A DNA stretch of 64,000 bases from UBA2137 sp963740205. GTDB lineage: Bacteria > Pseudomonadota > Alphaproteobacteria > Micavibrionales > Micavibrionaceae. Below are positions 1 through 9,560 of this stretch, in pieces. The stretch is taken from the NCBI GenBank assembly GCA_963740205.1, contig CAVUDD010000002.1:372001-436000 (forward strand), in the 5' to 3' direction. How positions within the stretch are numbered: position 1 is the first letter of the stretch; the number at the start of each line of letters is the position of its first letter. A program made the position numbers and the translations under genes. Under the pieces are notes generated by a model. That model had not been told where the DNA came from and did not search any database. It saw only the letters and a list, made by a program, of their open reading frames with translations.

Positions 1-86
1 ACAGCGTGAAATCATAGAAGGAGACACTTTCCTCTTTTTAGGGCAAAATAGAAAAAACATTTTAATTTCAGTATGTTGGAGTAAAT

Positions 87-1667
87 ATGCCTTTACCAAA
101 TAACTATGTGAGCAATATGCGCGATGGAGTAATCTATTCACGAGTCAGCTCTACGAAACAGCTTATTGGTCATGGGTTAGAAAGCCAGATTAAACACTGC
201 ACAGTTTATGCTGAAAGAAACGGTATAAATATTCTGCAAGTTTTTAGAGAAGAAGGTATCTCAGGGGCAACCGCCATGAGGCCGTCCCTGAGTATCCTCT
301 ATGAATTTGCTGAGAATTACCAGAAATTACACAATGGCAACGGCAGGACCTTAGTCGTTTTATTATATGACGTTTCAAGGCTTTCAAGAGAAATGCAAGG
401 CTACCATCTCATTAAAAAGGAAATCGAAGCCCGAGGTGGAACAGTTGAATACGTAACACAGACTTTTGACAACACGTATTCTGGGCGTTTTGTAGAGAAT
501 ATCATGGTTGCATATGGAGAGATGGACAGACATAAAAATGCTGAGAGAACGCGGGATAAAATGGCTGCCAGAACCATGGAAGGCTTTTGGGTTTATGCGA
601 GTGTTCCTTTTGGATATATGCCTAGCGAAATTAAAGGTATCAAAAAGCAAGACCCTAGGTCAGCTCCAATTGTGCGACAGGTATTAGAGGGATACGCTCA
701 AGGGCAGTATAAAAACTTTACTGAGATAGCTAATTACCTGAACTCACAAAACCTTTTAAACTATAAGGGCAAAGTACGTACTTTTGACGGTGAAAGTGCT
801 AAAAACCTAATCAAGTGGTGTTGGTTCTATGCTGGGTTCGTACAATGTCCCAAGCGTGCGATTAGCAGACGGCAAGGAAAACATGAAAGCATAATATCTA
901 CAGATACCTTGGACATGATTGAAAAACGGTTGGCAGGTAAGAAGATATCGCCCTACCGCAAGAATAGTGCTCATTTTCCACTTAGAGGGCACATAAATTG
1001 TAGTGAATGTGGTAAGCCTTTAACTGCAGCTTTCTGTGGAAAAGGGCGCAAGTACGGTTATTACTATTGTCGTACACACGACTGTTATAGAAAAAATGCA
1101 AATATCCCCTATAAAGATTTGCATGAAAGGTTTTGCAGTCTCCTCACCCAAACACTTCCAACGCTTGAGATAATTGAAAAAACACAAACTATCTTCAAAG
1201 AAGTATGGAAGAAGGAACTCTCTGAACTATCAACCTTAAGAGAAGAATGGGGCAGAGAATTAAAATGTTTAGACGAATCCATACAAGGTTGTGTGGATCA
1301 GCTAATTTCATCAAAATCATCTCACGTCGAAAAAGCCGTAACAAAAAGGCTTGACGAGTTAAGCGCAAGACAAGCCGTGCTTAAGGTTAAAATTAACGAG
1401 TATCAGAGCACAAAAGATGACTTTGAGAATGTTCTGGATAAAGTCATGAATTTATTAAAAACACCTATGCTTGCTTGGAAAGATAGTGATTTAGCCACGA
1501 AAAAGACAATACAGCGTTTAATTTTTCCTAAAGGGCTAACTTACGACACAGAAAGCGAAAATTTTCGAAAACCTGAAAAAGCGCTTCTATTCTGGTTTAT
1601 AGGAAAACAAGACCTCAAAAAGGCCGGAATGGTGCACCCGGGAGGATTCGAACCTCCAACCGCTTGA
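87..1667 (+). CDS. Large serine recombinase (integrase of a probable integrated element)
   Basis: Site-specific DNA recombinase of the large serine family. The N-terminal resolvase domain (about residues 12-160) has the YSRVSS motif with the likely nucleophile Ser21 and the later DVSRLSRE motif. A recombinase domain follows (about 185-270), then a zinc ribbon (CSECGKPL with a second Cys pair in YYYCRTHDC, about 305-345) and a charged, probably coiled-coil stretch (about 375-450). At 526 aa the length fits large serine integrases. TTGGAG about 8 bases upstream supports the ATG at 87. The last residues (HPGGFEPPTA) are a translation of the antisense strand of tRNA-Arg, so the stop codon lies inside the tRNA. 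This is what one expects when an element has inserted at the tRNA 3' end; the rest of the element would lie left of the window. The family is confident; the integrase role is inferred. Confidence 0.9.
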   Translation: MPLPNNYVSNMRDGVIYSRVSSTKQLIGHGLESQIKHCTVYAERNGINILQVFREEGISGATAMRPSLSILYEFAENYQKLHNGNGRTLVVLLYDVSRLSREMQGYHLIKKEIEARGGTVEYVTQTFDNTYSGRFVENIMVAYGEMDRHKNAERTRDKMAARTMEGFWVYASVPFGYMPSEIKGIKKQDPRSAPIVRQVLEGYAQGQYKNFTEIANYLNSQNLLNYKGKVRTFDGESAKNLIKWCWFYAGFVQCPKRAISRRQGKHESIISTDTLDMIEKRLAGKKISPYRKNSAHFPLRGHINCSECGKPLTAAFCGKGRKYGYYYCRTHDCYRKNANIPYKDLHERFCSLLTQTLPTLEIIEKTQTIFKEVWKKELSELSTLREEWGRELKCLDESIQGCVDQLISSKSSHVEKAVTKRLDELSARQAVLKVKINEYQSTKDDFENVLDKVMNLLKTPMLAWKDSDLATKKTIQRLIFPKGLTYDTESENFRKPEKALLFWFIGKQDLKKAGMVHPGGFEPPTA

Positions 1668-1706
1668 TTCGTAGTCAAGTACTCTATCCAGTTGAGCTAC
1701 GGGTGC
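1630..1706 (-). tRNA. tRNA-Arg (anticodon ACG)
   Basis: The minus strand folds as a full cloverleaf. The 7-bp acceptor stem pairs GCACCCG with CGGGTGC, the discriminator is A, and CCA is encoded at 1632-1630. The D arm contains AGCTCAACTGGATAGAGT, the anticodon stem TTGA/TCAA encloses a CTACGAA loop with anticodon ACG, and the T arm contains GGTTCGAATCC. The 3' end faces the recombinase gene, which overlaps 38 bases of it on the other strand. Confidence 0.95.
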
Positions 1707-1838
1707 ATACCAATAAGGCGACAAAACTCATACGATATGCTTCACACCTTTGCAAGGACATTCTATATTATTTTTAAGCGCCAAACTCATCTTTATTTGT
1801 GAGTTTTTGTGGGTAGAACAAAGTTTTTACTGTTTTCC

Positions 1839-1867
1839 TTGACACTTCCCTCTTATCATCACATAAA
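1839..1867 (+). promoter_or_regulatory. Putative sigma-70 promoter of the OmpA-like gene
   Basis: TTGACA at 1839-1844, a 17-base spacer, then CATAAA at 1862-1867 (4 of 6 consensus bases). It lies about 50 bases upstream of the next gene. The 1707-1838 stretch otherwise holds only a weak hairpin (AAACTCA/TGAGTTT, 1783-1806) and whatever promoter drives the leftward tRNA. Confidence 0.5.
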
Positions 1868-1915
1868 TTCGCTTTAAAGCGTGATAGTACGTAATTAACT
1901 GTAGTAGTGATAAAT

Positions 1916-3088
1916 ATGACATTCAGGAAGACCTCAGCGCGCATCGTGCCCTCTCTTCGATTAACCATTTTCAGCCTCGCCCTAACCAGTGGCGTCGTTT
2001 TTGGAATGCCTACAGATTCACACGCTCAGTCAAAACAAACACTAGTTATTACAAACAGACCTTTGCCACCTGAATTGCGTCAAAACATCTACACACCAAT
2101 TCCAGTTGCTCCAATTATTCAGCCACAACAACTTATCTTACCGCAAACAGCAAAGTATGATTCCTTAGTGAACAAAGAAATTTCAACGCTTCGTTCCGAG
2201 CTATCTGGTTTACAGTCTCAAATATCTGCAATTTCAGGAAAATTGAACAGTCTTCAGGTTGGCGGACAGCAAGTTGCCGCGGCTTATTATGCCAATGTGG
2301 GTACAATAAGTACCCAATTACAAACAGGTACAACGCCTGGTAATCCACGCCTGATGGATCAGCTTTCACAGGCTCAAGGAAACCTTGAAACACTCTCAAG
2401 AAATCTTGGTGATTATAATGCTTTGGCTGTAGATATTGCAGAGGCCGCATCAACATCAACATTTCTTATGCAGCAAACACGTGCAGCCTATGGCTTAACA
2501 GGTGCGCTTGAAGAGGATCACGCTTCACTTGCCGCGGTTGAGGATTCAATAAACAACATTACAATCGTCATTGATCGACTGCAAAACAATGTTAATGACG
2601 ATATATCTCGTACTGCTGCTTATTTAGCTTCTGAGCAAAATAATTTACGCACGCTATCACTTGCGGTTACTAATGGTGACTTCTATGGCAAAAGCCTTTC
2701 AGGTCGTCCATTTTCCAAAGCCTCTACAACACAAATCGTTCAGCAAGTTGCTACATCCAGCCCAACAGTTGCACCATCACCTAGTAACCCTAAGCCATTG
2801 GTCAAAATCCGCTTTGATAAGCCTGATGTAAATTATGAACAACCTGTTTACACTGCTGTGAGTGAAGCTATGGCAAAATACCCTAATGCACGCTTTGAGT
2901 TGGTTGCCGTGGAACCTACAGTTGGAAATGCCGCGCAAGTTGCCATCGAAAGTACGCGTGCCCGACGCAATGCAGAAAAAGTTCTCCGTACGTTAACACA
3001 ATTAGGAGTTGATCAAAATCGCTTGGACCTTGCAACGGCGCAGAGTGCCTCAGCAGCAACAAGTGAAGTTCACATTTATATTCGCTGA
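1916..3088 (+). CDS. Secreted envelope protein with OmpA-like C-terminal region
   Basis: The N-terminus is a signal peptide: basic residues, then a hydrophobic run, ending near SHAQS. A proline-rich segment follows, then a long helical, coiled-coil-like middle (about residues 75-245) rich in Leu, Gln and Ser. The last 95 or so residues (from VKIRFDKPDVNYEQPV) have the layout of an OmpA/MotB peptidoglycan-binding domain: a predicted beta strand, then RARRNAEKVLRTLTQLGV and a closing strand. The match is weak and the exact NxxLSxxRA motif is absent. A GTG at 1907 is in frame; I chose the ATG at 1916, though neither has a good ribosome site. A tether between outer membrane and peptidoglycan is a guess. 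Confidence 0.6.
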   Translation: MTFRKTSARIVPSLRLTIFSLALTSGVVFGMPTDSHAQSKQTLVITNRPLPPELRQNIYTPIPVAPIIQPQQLILPQTAKYDSLVNKEISTLRSELSGLQSQISAISGKLNSLQVGGQQVAAAYYANVGTISTQLQTGTTPGNPRLMDQLSQAQGNLETLSRNLGDYNALAVDIAEAASTSTFLMQQTRAAYGLTGALEEDHASLAAVEDSINNITIVIDRLQNNVNDDISRTAAYLASEQNNLRTLSLAVTNGDFYGKSLSGRPFSKASTTQIVQQVATSSPTVAPSPSNPKPLVKIRFDKPDVNYEQPVYTAVSEAMAKYPNARFELVAVEPTVGNAAQVAIESTRARRNAEKVLRTLTQLGVDQNRLDLATAQSASAATSEVHIYIR

Positions 3089-3188
3089 ATTGTTTGAACT
3101 TGACCTCCCAGCGCTTAGTATGATTAGGATGACCCATGTTAAATAAGAAGCGTCGTCACAAAAATAACTCCCTTACAGGATATACAAT

Positions 3189-4046
3189 ATGAGTATTATT
3201 GCCCTTTCTGGATCACCCGAAGGCATACATGTCCGACTCGCAAATACTGCCGACGAAATTGAGGCTGCTCAACGTCTCCGCTACCATATTTTTTATGAAG
3301 AGTGCAAAGCCAAAGCAGATGATGCTGTCTTACGCGAAAAAAGAGATTTTGATAAATATGACGCGGTGGCGGAACATCTAATCGTTGTTGATCCTTCGCG
3401 CGGATCTACTCCCGATAAACAGATTATTGGCACCTACCGCATGATCAACCAGGCTGCTGCCAAGACATTAGGGCAGTTTTACTCAAGTGATGAGTTTGAT
3501 ATATCACCATTGATAAATACGGGTGTTGAACTCCTTGAGTTGGGACGATCTTGTGTTTTATCTGAGTTCAGGACACGACCTGTTTTACAACTTCTTTGGC
3601 AAGGCATAGCATTTTATGTCTTTGACACCGATGTGGGGCTGACATTTGGCTGTGCAAGTTTGCATGGAACGGATGTAAGCACTCTTAAAGAAGAGCTTTC
3701 TTACCTCCACCATTTTCACAGCGCGCCAAAAGAATTGCGCGCAAAAGCTCTTCCAGAGCGATATGTAGATATGGACATGTTGCCCATGAATCAAATAGAT
3801 GAAAAAGAAGTTTTTCACAAACTTCCTCCTTTGATTAAGGGTTACCTTCGCATTGGCGCCAAAATTGGGGAAGGCGCAGTCATTGATTATGACTTTAATA
3901 CAACGGATGTCTGCGTTGTTTTGCCAACCAGTTATGTGCGCGCACGCTATTTAAAACATTATGAGCGCACAACAAATAAGCAGGTTTCACCTCATATATT
4001 TACCAGTATTCCGCCACTAGAAACCGCAACCGCACAAACGGCTTAG
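3189..4046 (+). CDS. olsB: Ornithine-acyl-ACP N-acyltransferase OlsB
   Basis: First step of ornithine-lipid synthesis: transfer of a 3-hydroxyacyl group from acyl carrier protein to the alpha-amino group of ornithine, giving lyso-ornithine lipid. The protein is a GNAT-fold acyltransferase of the hemolysin-like/OlsB type. It shows AQRLRYHIFYEE near residue 27, the acetyl-transferase core GTYRMI, and the signature LELGRSCVLSEFRTRPV around residues 116-132. It is 285 aa, normal for the family. Six bases downstream lies a PlsC-type acyltransferase, the expected partner OlsA, which strongly supports the assignment. Confidence 0.88.
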   Translation: MSIIALSGSPEGIHVRLANTADEIEAAQRLRYHIFYEECKAKADDAVLREKRDFDKYDAVAEHLIVVDPSRGSTPDKQIIGTYRMINQAAAKTLGQFYSSDEFDISPLINTGVELLELGRSCVLSEFRTRPVLQLLWQGIAFYVFDTDVGLTFGCASLHGTDVSTLKEELSYLHHFHSAPKELRAKALPERYVDMDMLPMNQIDEKEVFHKLPPLIKGYLRIGAKIGEGAVIDYDFNTTDVCVVLPTSYVRARYLKHYERTTNKQVSPHIFTSIPPLETATAQTA

Positions 4047-4052
4047 AATCCT

Positions 4053-4811
4053 ATGCGCAGTTTCATTGCGGTCATAAAGCTTATCTCATTTTTTCTTTGG
4101 TGTCTGATTATGGTGCCGCCGCAAATGCTGTGCAAACTTATTTGCAAAGGTGGGGCTATCTATTACCTACCTTGGATATGGCATAAGGGCATGTGTTTTA
4201 TTTTTAGATTAAAGATCGAAAAGCACGGTCAAATTTGCAGTGAACGCCCTGCCCTTTTTGTTTCCAACCATATTTCCTATCTTGATATACCAGTCATTGG
4301 CAGTGCCTTAAGGGCCTCCTTTGTTGCCAAAAGCGAGGTGGCAAACTGGCCTGTATTTGGTTTCCTTTCTAAATTACAAAATACCGCCTTCATAGATAGG
4401 CGCAGAAGTGCTGCGGCAAAAGAGGCTAACACTCTATCTGACAACCTTGAAAATGGCGGCGGCCTCATATTATTTCCCGAGGGTACGTCTCATACAGGAG
4501 ACAAGGCACTCCCTTTTCGCTCCAACTTCTTTGAAATTGCTGTTGGACATACAAACCTTCCTATCCAACCTGTTAGCATTCAAATTTTAATGGCCAATGA
4601 TAAAGAAGCCAACTCACAAACAATAAGAGATGTTTATGCATGGTATGGTGATATGGACCTTGCCCCACATCTATGGGCATTTGCAAAATCACGAGGGGCA
4701 AAGCTAAAACTCACATTCCATGAACCTATAAGAGTTATGCCTCATCAAGACCGTAAAACACTGGCTAAGCTTACTGAAAAACCTGTTCACGAGGCGTTTC
4801 AAGCCTTCTGA
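4053..4811 (+). CDS. olsA: 1-acyl-glycerol-3-phosphate / lyso-ornithine lipid O-acyltransferase (PlsC family)
   Basis: Membrane acyltransferase with the PlsC motifs: NHISYLD (HxxxxD catalytic motif, about residue 72), the block FIDRRR, and FPEGTSHTGD. An N-terminal hydrophobic segment (about 5-25) anchors it to the inner membrane. Directly behind olsB with a 6-base gap, it most likely acylates lyso-ornithine lipid to the finished ornithine lipid. Many OlsA proteins also acylate lysophosphatidic acid, so a second role in phospholipid synthesis is possible. Length 252 aa is typical. Confidence 0.8.
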   Translation: MRSFIAVIKLISFFLWCLIMVPPQMLCKLICKGGAIYYLPWIWHKGMCFIFRLKIEKHGQICSERPALFVSNHISYLDIPVIGSALRASFVAKSEVANWPVFGFLSKLQNTAFIDRRRSAAAKEANTLSDNLENGGGLILFPEGTSHTGDKALPFRSNFFEIAVGHTNLPIQPVSIQILMANDKEANSQTIRDVYAWYGDMDLAPHLWAFAKSRGAKLKLTFHEPIRVMPHQDRKTLAKLTEKPVHEAFQAF

Positions 4812-4938
4812 TTCCTGTTCATTTGGTTGATAAACTTATAAAAATCCCGATTAAGTTTGCAAAGAGACCCTGTTTTTTATTACAATTAGAAGATATTTAG
4901 GTTTATTCAGCATCTGACCGTGGGGAGCGGAAATATTG

Positions 4939-5727
4939 ATGACTTTTCGTTTTGGTAGATTTTTTGTTCTCACTTTCTCACTTTGTCTGCTGACATCTGT
5001 GGTTATTAGTTCCGCGAATGCACAAACCACCGGCGGAACGCCTGCCTCTTCGTCTGAGGGATCCGATACATGTAATCCTGAAATACAAGAACGCATGCAG
5101 GAAGAAAGCACAGAGGCAAGAACAGAAGTTGTGGCCAGAGCTACCCAGACATTCCAATCTTTACCACCTACTGCTGAAACAGTTTGCTTAGACGACCAAA
5201 TAGCATCTGCATCTAATACTGTCGGATCCGTATTCAGTGATAATCCTGATTTTTTCAATAGTGTGAAAAATACCATTACTTTACCATCAACTATTTCAAA
5301 TTCAGTGCTAAATAGCCTTGCATCTGTCTTAGGAGGAAACCCCTTAAGTTCTGGGTCTATTGGCAATTTATTAGGAGGCGTACTTGGTTTTACAATGCCG
5401 TCTCAGTGTGATGGGATGCAAACAATGTTTGAAAATGAATTTCAAAGAAACATAGACATAGCTGGATCCAATAACCCTCTTGAAGAAATTGGTCTTGTTT
5501 TTCCAGGCTCTTCCAGCCTTCTTGCAGGCCTTGGTATTGGCTCAGGTGGAACAAACCCATCCCTTGCGACCCCCGTGCCTAACAACCGCGTCCCTGATGG
5601 CGAATGTCGCAAATACGTGAATTTTACAGATTCCGAAGGTAAAGAATTTGGCGGGTGCGAGTTTGGTCAAGACGCTGTTTGTGTAGTTGAATACAACGAC
5701 AAAACATTTACTTGTAACAAACAATAA
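4939..5727 (+). CDS. Secreted protein of unknown function
   Basis: No family recognised. A clear signal peptide (MTFRFGRFFVLTFSLCLL... ending near ANAQT) is followed by a Ser/Gly/Asn-rich mature protein of about 235 aa with seven or so cysteines, four of them in the last 45 residues (ECRKY, GCEFGQDAVC, FTCNKQ), suggesting disulfides in the periplasm or outside. A TTG at 4936 is in frame, but the ATG at 4939 has GGGGAGCGGA about 8 bases upstream and is the better start. Flanked by lipid and Kdo genes on the same strand but separated from both by 85-125 bases. Confidence 0.7.
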   Translation: MTFRFGRFFVLTFSLCLLTSVVISSANAQTTGGTPASSSEGSDTCNPEIQERMQEESTEARTEVVARATQTFQSLPPTAETVCLDDQIASASNTVGSVFSDNPDFFNSVKNTITLPSTISNSVLNSLASVLGGNPLSSGSIGNLLGGVLGFTMPSQCDGMQTMFENEFQRNIDIAGSNNPLEEIGLVFPGSSSLLAGLGIGSGGTNPSLATPVPNNRVPDGECRKYVNFTDSEGKEFGGCEFGQDAVCVVEYNDKTFTCNKQ

Positions 5728-5812
5728 ATTACCCCTCTATCTTTGCATGAACTTATAATCCTGCTATCACTATGCAGCAAAATGCATATGCTGATATAGT
5801 TACAGGATTATT

Positions 5813-7120
5813 ATGCTTCTTAAGCTTTACAAAAAAATCACGAGTAATTCAGGACCTTTTTTAACCTATTACCTTCAACGTCGTCTTAAAAAGGGCAAGG
5901 AAGATGCTAACCGCATTGAAGAACGTCGCGGTATTGCTTCTACTCCCCGCCCAAAAGGTACTCTTATTTGGGTTCATGCGGCAAGTGTTGGTGAAAGCCA
6001 ATCTGCTCTTATTCTTATTGATGCTTTAAATAAAAAACTTGGCCACGAAAATATAAATTTTTTAGTCACCAGTGTAACAGTAACCTCAGCCACTCTTATG
6101 GCTAAAAGATTACCAAAAAATGCGATACATCAATATTCGCCTGTTGATCATCCCGACTGGATAAGACATTTTCTTGATCACTGGCAGCCCAATGCCGCAT
6201 TTTGGATTGAGTCCGAGCTATGGCCTAACACACTAAGATTTTTGAAAAAGCGTCACATTCCTTCCGCACTTATCAATGGGCGACTATCTGAGAGGTCATA
6301 TAAACGATGGAAACGCATTGATAACGAGGCTCGAGAAATGCTGTCTGTTTTCGACATTGTGCTTGCACAAACGGACGAGCATAAAAAATGGTTTGATGCA
6401 TTGGGAATACACACATGTATTGTCACGGATAATTTAAAATTTAGTGCCACCCCTCTTCCCTATGATGAATCCGAGCTTAAGACTTTGAACAGAAAGTTGG
6501 GTAATCGGCCTGTTTGGGTCTACGCGAGCACCCATAAAGGGGAAGAAGAACTTGCGGTTGAAACACACGAAGCCTTGTTAGAACAATACCCTGATTTACT
6601 AACCATTATTGTTCCTCGCCACCCTGATCGTTGCGAGGAAATCTTACACAACATCAAGGATACCGATCTTGAAATAGCCATTAGGTCCGACAATGACCCA
6701 GTAAAGAAAACCTCCCAAATCTATATTGCTGACACACTCGGCGAACTTGGCTTATTTTATAAATTAACCGATATTGCTATTATAGGGCGTACATTTAGCG
6801 ATGATGGCGGTGGCGGTCACAACCCGATTGAGGCAGCTCTTCTTGATTGTGCCACATTATCTGGGCCCCATTACCAGAATCAGCAAGACCTTACCGATCA
6901 AATGATTGATGCAGAGGCCATAATTATTGTTAAAGAAAAAAAATCACTTGAAACTACGCTTCAAACGCTTTTCTCAAATGATGAATTGCGCCAAAATCTT
7001 ATCGAAAATGGACGTAAATTTGCTAAGCAAAAAGCTGGTGTGATTGACCTTGTTCTTCATGAAATAGAGCCTCTTTTGCTTAAAGTAAACAAACCCTATC
7101 CAGCGGATAAGCGTAAATGA
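5813..7120 (+). CDS. waaA: 3-deoxy-D-manno-octulosonic acid (Kdo) transferase WaaA/KdtA
   Basis: Transfers Kdo from CMP-Kdo onto the lipid IVA precursor at the cytoplasmic face of the inner membrane, starting the LPS core. The GT30 signature is clear: VHAASVGESQSA near residue 54, FWIESELWPNTL near 128, INGRLSERS, and the nucleotide-sugar region IGRTFSDDGGGGHNPIEAA near 325. At 435 aa it has the usual length. Its stop overlaps the start of lpxK by 4 bases (ATGA), a standard translational coupling in alphaproteobacterial lipid A clusters. Confidence 0.93.
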   Translation: MLLKLYKKITSNSGPFLTYYLQRRLKKGKEDANRIEERRGIASTPRPKGTLIWVHAASVGESQSALILIDALNKKLGHENINFLVTSVTVTSATLMAKRLPKNAIHQYSPVDHPDWIRHFLDHWQPNAAFWIESELWPNTLRFLKKRHIPSALINGRLSERSYKRWKRIDNEAREMLSVFDIVLAQTDEHKKWFDALGIHTCIVTDNLKFSATPLPYDESELKTLNRKLGNRPVWVYASTHKGEEELAVETHEALLEQYPDLLTIIVPRHPDRCEEILHNIKDTDLEIAIRSDNDPVKKTSQIYIADTLGELGLFYKLTDIAIIGRTFSDDGGGGHNPIEAALLDCATLSGPHYQNQQDLTDQMIDAEAIIIVKEKKSLETTLQTLFSNDELRQNLIENGRKFAKQKAGVIDLVLHEIEPLLLKVNKPYPADKRK

Positions 7121-8124
7121 GTTTCTGGAAAACACCAAAATTTTGGTATCATCACGACAAGAATACTGTTTCAAAACTCTTGAAGCCCGCCGAGTATCTT
7201 TATGACAAGGTCTCTGTTATCCACAGACAGAATCAATCCAAAAATGCATATACAAGTCATATTCCAGTCATATGCGTTGGTAACATAACCGCAGGGGGTT
7301 CCGGTAAAACCCCAACATGTATTGCTATTTACCAACTTTTAAAAAGCAAAGGTATCGCCCTTGATCCTGTATTTTTAACACGTGGATATGGTGGGTCACT
7401 TAACGGGCCAGAACGAGTACGAGGTCAAGGCTCTGCAAAAACCTGGGGCGACGAGGCTTTATTGTTGGCACGCTATGGTAGCGTTATAAAGTCAAAAAAT
7501 CGTGTCAAAGGCGCCTATTATGCCGAAGATTTAAATGCTGATTGTATTCTTATGGATGACGGCGCACAAAATGAGCGTCTATCAAAGACAATCACCCTTA
7601 TCGTAATAAATGGCAAAAATGGCTTTGGTAATAAAAAACAAATTCCCGCAGGTCCTTTGCGCGAAAAGCTGGAATCAGGTTTAAATCGTGCCGATGGTTT
7701 TATTTTGATAGGTGATGATAAAGCCGGCGTTCATAATATATTGCCCAAAGACAAACCCCTTTTTAAGGCAAACATAGTCACTTCGAAAAGCTGGAAATTA
7801 GAACCGAACAAACCTTATGTTGGCTTTGCAGGAATTGCGTTCCCAGAAAATTTTAAAAATACGCTTATAGAAAACAACATAAATTTAAAAGATTTCAAGG
7901 CTTTTGCTGATCACCATTTCTATACTGACAATGATATCAAAATACTAATGGGCATCGCGAAATCACATAATGCGACTTTAATCACAACAGAAAAAGACTA
8001 TGTCAGAATTCCAAACAGCTTTGATAAAAACAGGATTGAAACGCTGCCTATTGACTTGCATTTTGAAGATGAAAAAGCAGTAGCAGGCTTTCTGAAAAAA
8101 AACATAAACCCCGAAGGTTCATAG
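7117..8124 (+). CDS. lpxK: Tetraacyldisaccharide 4'-kinase LpxK
   Basis: Phosphorylates the 4' position of tetraacyldisaccharide-1-phosphate to form lipid IVA. The Walker A loop is GNITAGGSGKTP near residue 53. The usual DDGFQ motif appears as DDGAQN, a mild variation, and the family block GPLREKL is present, as is the TTEKDYVR motif near the C-terminus. It overlaps waaA by 4 bases and abuts the next gene with no gap, so the three are almost certainly co-transcribed. Confidence 0.93.
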   Translation: MSFWKTPKFWYHHDKNTVSKLLKPAEYLYDKVSVIHRQNQSKNAYTSHIPVICVGNITAGGSGKTPTCIAIYQLLKSKGIALDPVFLTRGYGGSLNGPERVRGQGSAKTWGDEALLLARYGSVIKSKNRVKGAYYAEDLNADCILMDDGAQNERLSKTITLIVINGKNGFGNKKQIPAGPLREKLESGLNRADGFILIGDDKAGVHNILPKDKPLFKANIVTSKSWKLEPNKPYVGFAGIAFPENFKNTLIENNINLKDFKAFADHHFYTDNDIKILMGIAKSHNATLITTEKDYVRIPNSFDKNRIETLPIDLHFEDEKAVAGFLKKNINPEGS

Positions 8125-9501
8125 ATGTCCGAATATGATTACGACTATTTCGTTATTGGTGGTGGCTCGGGCGGTGTCCGCTCCGCACGCATAGCTTCAC
8201 AACACGGTGCAAATGTCGCCATTGCAGAGGGTGCTGACTGGGGCGGAACATGCGTCAATGTTGGCTGTGTGCCTAAAAAATTAATGTCCTATGCTTCTGA
8301 TTACGGCATGGGTTTTGAGGATGCTCGTGGATATGGGTGGAGTTTTGATAACCTTTCATTTAATTGGAAAAAACTTATCGAAAATAAAGATAAGGAAATC
8401 AATAGATTAAATATTATTTATAAGAAAATACTACAAAAGAACAATGTGACTATATATTCGGATTTTGCTCGTTTCATCGATAAAAACACTCTTCAGGTTG
8501 GTAACAAAAAAGTTACCGCTGATAAAATCCTGATTGCAACAGGCGGAACTCCTCGAAAACCTGATATGGAAGGGCATGAAAACGTCATTATTTCGGACGA
8601 AGTCTTTCACCTTAAAGAAAATCCGGGAAAAACAATTCTTATTGGCGGCGGTTATATTTCAGTTGAATTTGCACATATTCTCCATGGGATAGGCTGTGAG
8701 GTTGAAATACTCTACAGAGGCTCGATGTTTCTGCGTGGGTTTGATGATGATTTGAGGTTGGGGTTAGCCGAAGAAATGAAAAATCTTGGTGTTAAATTGC
8801 ACTTCGACTGTGATGTAAAGTCCGTAACTAAAGAGAATGGCCAATTAATAGTCCATACGACCCATGACACTCAAATTGAATGCGATACCGTGTTTTCAAG
8901 CATTGGGCGTATTCCAAACACAAAAAATTTAGGGCTTGATAGCATCAATCTTGCTACTGACAAACAAGGCTACATCACTGTCGACGAACACTTTAAAACC
9001 AGCATCGATAACATCTACGCAGTTGGTGACGTGACTAACACACCTCACCTAACGCCTGTCGCCATTGTCGAAGGACACTATCTCGCAGACACACTTTTTG
9101 GATCAAAACCGACCACTAATCCATTAGACTATACAAAAATTCCTACGGCAGTATTCTCTGCCCCACCTATTGGAACAATAGGACTCAGCGAGGATGAAGC
9201 CAGAAACCAAGGATATGATTTTTCTATATTCCGTACATCGTTCACACCAATGGTTCATCAGTTGAGTGGACGAGATGAAAAAACAATGATGAAAATCATT
9301 GTAGACAAGCAAACCGACAAGGTTTTAGGTCTTCATATACTAGGAAAAGATGCCCCCGAGATATTGCAAGGCTTTGCCGTAGCCATCCAAGCAGGCCTAA
9401 CGAAAAATGATTTTGATAAAACACTAGCCATCCACCCTACGTCTGCCGAGGAACTTGTCACGCTTTACACACCTGCAGTTCCTTCAGAAACCGCTAACTA
9501 A
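8125..9501 (+). CDS. gor: Glutathione-disulfide reductase
   Basis: FAD- and NADPH-dependent reduction of oxidised glutathione in the cytosol. The FAD-binding GGGSGGVRSAR opens the protein, the redox-active disulfide is GGTCVNVGCVPKK (about residues 41-53), the second dinucleotide site is IGGGYISVEFA, and the C-terminal interface has HPTSAEE with the catalytic His-Glu pair. 458 aa is normal. It begins immediately after the lpxK stop, with GAAGG of the lpxK end serving as ribosome site. Its place behind lipid A genes is not a functional link I know of. Confidence 0.92.
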   Translation: MSEYDYDYFVIGGGSGGVRSARIASQHGANVAIAEGADWGGTCVNVGCVPKKLMSYASDYGMGFEDARGYGWSFDNLSFNWKKLIENKDKEINRLNIIYKKILQKNNVTIYSDFARFIDKNTLQVGNKKVTADKILIATGGTPRKPDMEGHENVIISDEVFHLKENPGKTILIGGGYISVEFAHILHGIGCEVEILYRGSMFLRGFDDDLRLGLAEEMKNLGVKLHFDCDVKSVTKENGQLIVHTTHDTQIECDTVFSSIGRIPNTKNLGLDSINLATDKQGYITVDEHFKTSIDNIYAVGDVTNTPHLTPVAIVEGHYLADTLFGSKPTTNPLDYTKIPTAVFSAPPIGTIGLSEDEARNQGYDFSIFRTSFTPMVHQLSGRDEKTMMKIIVDKQTDKVLGLHILGKDAPEILQGFAVAIQAGLTKNDFDKTLAIHPTSAEELVTLYTPAVPSETAN

Positions 9502-9560
9502 TTGTTTGAAAAACATGACGTAACAAGGTATTTCTATATCTCGTTAACAAAGGAAAATTT

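Noticed and set aside
1774..1968. Small minus-strand gene overlapping the start of the OmpA-like protein
   Set aside because: No ribosome site, no signal peptide or family likeness, and it crosses a good promoter for the plus-strand gene.
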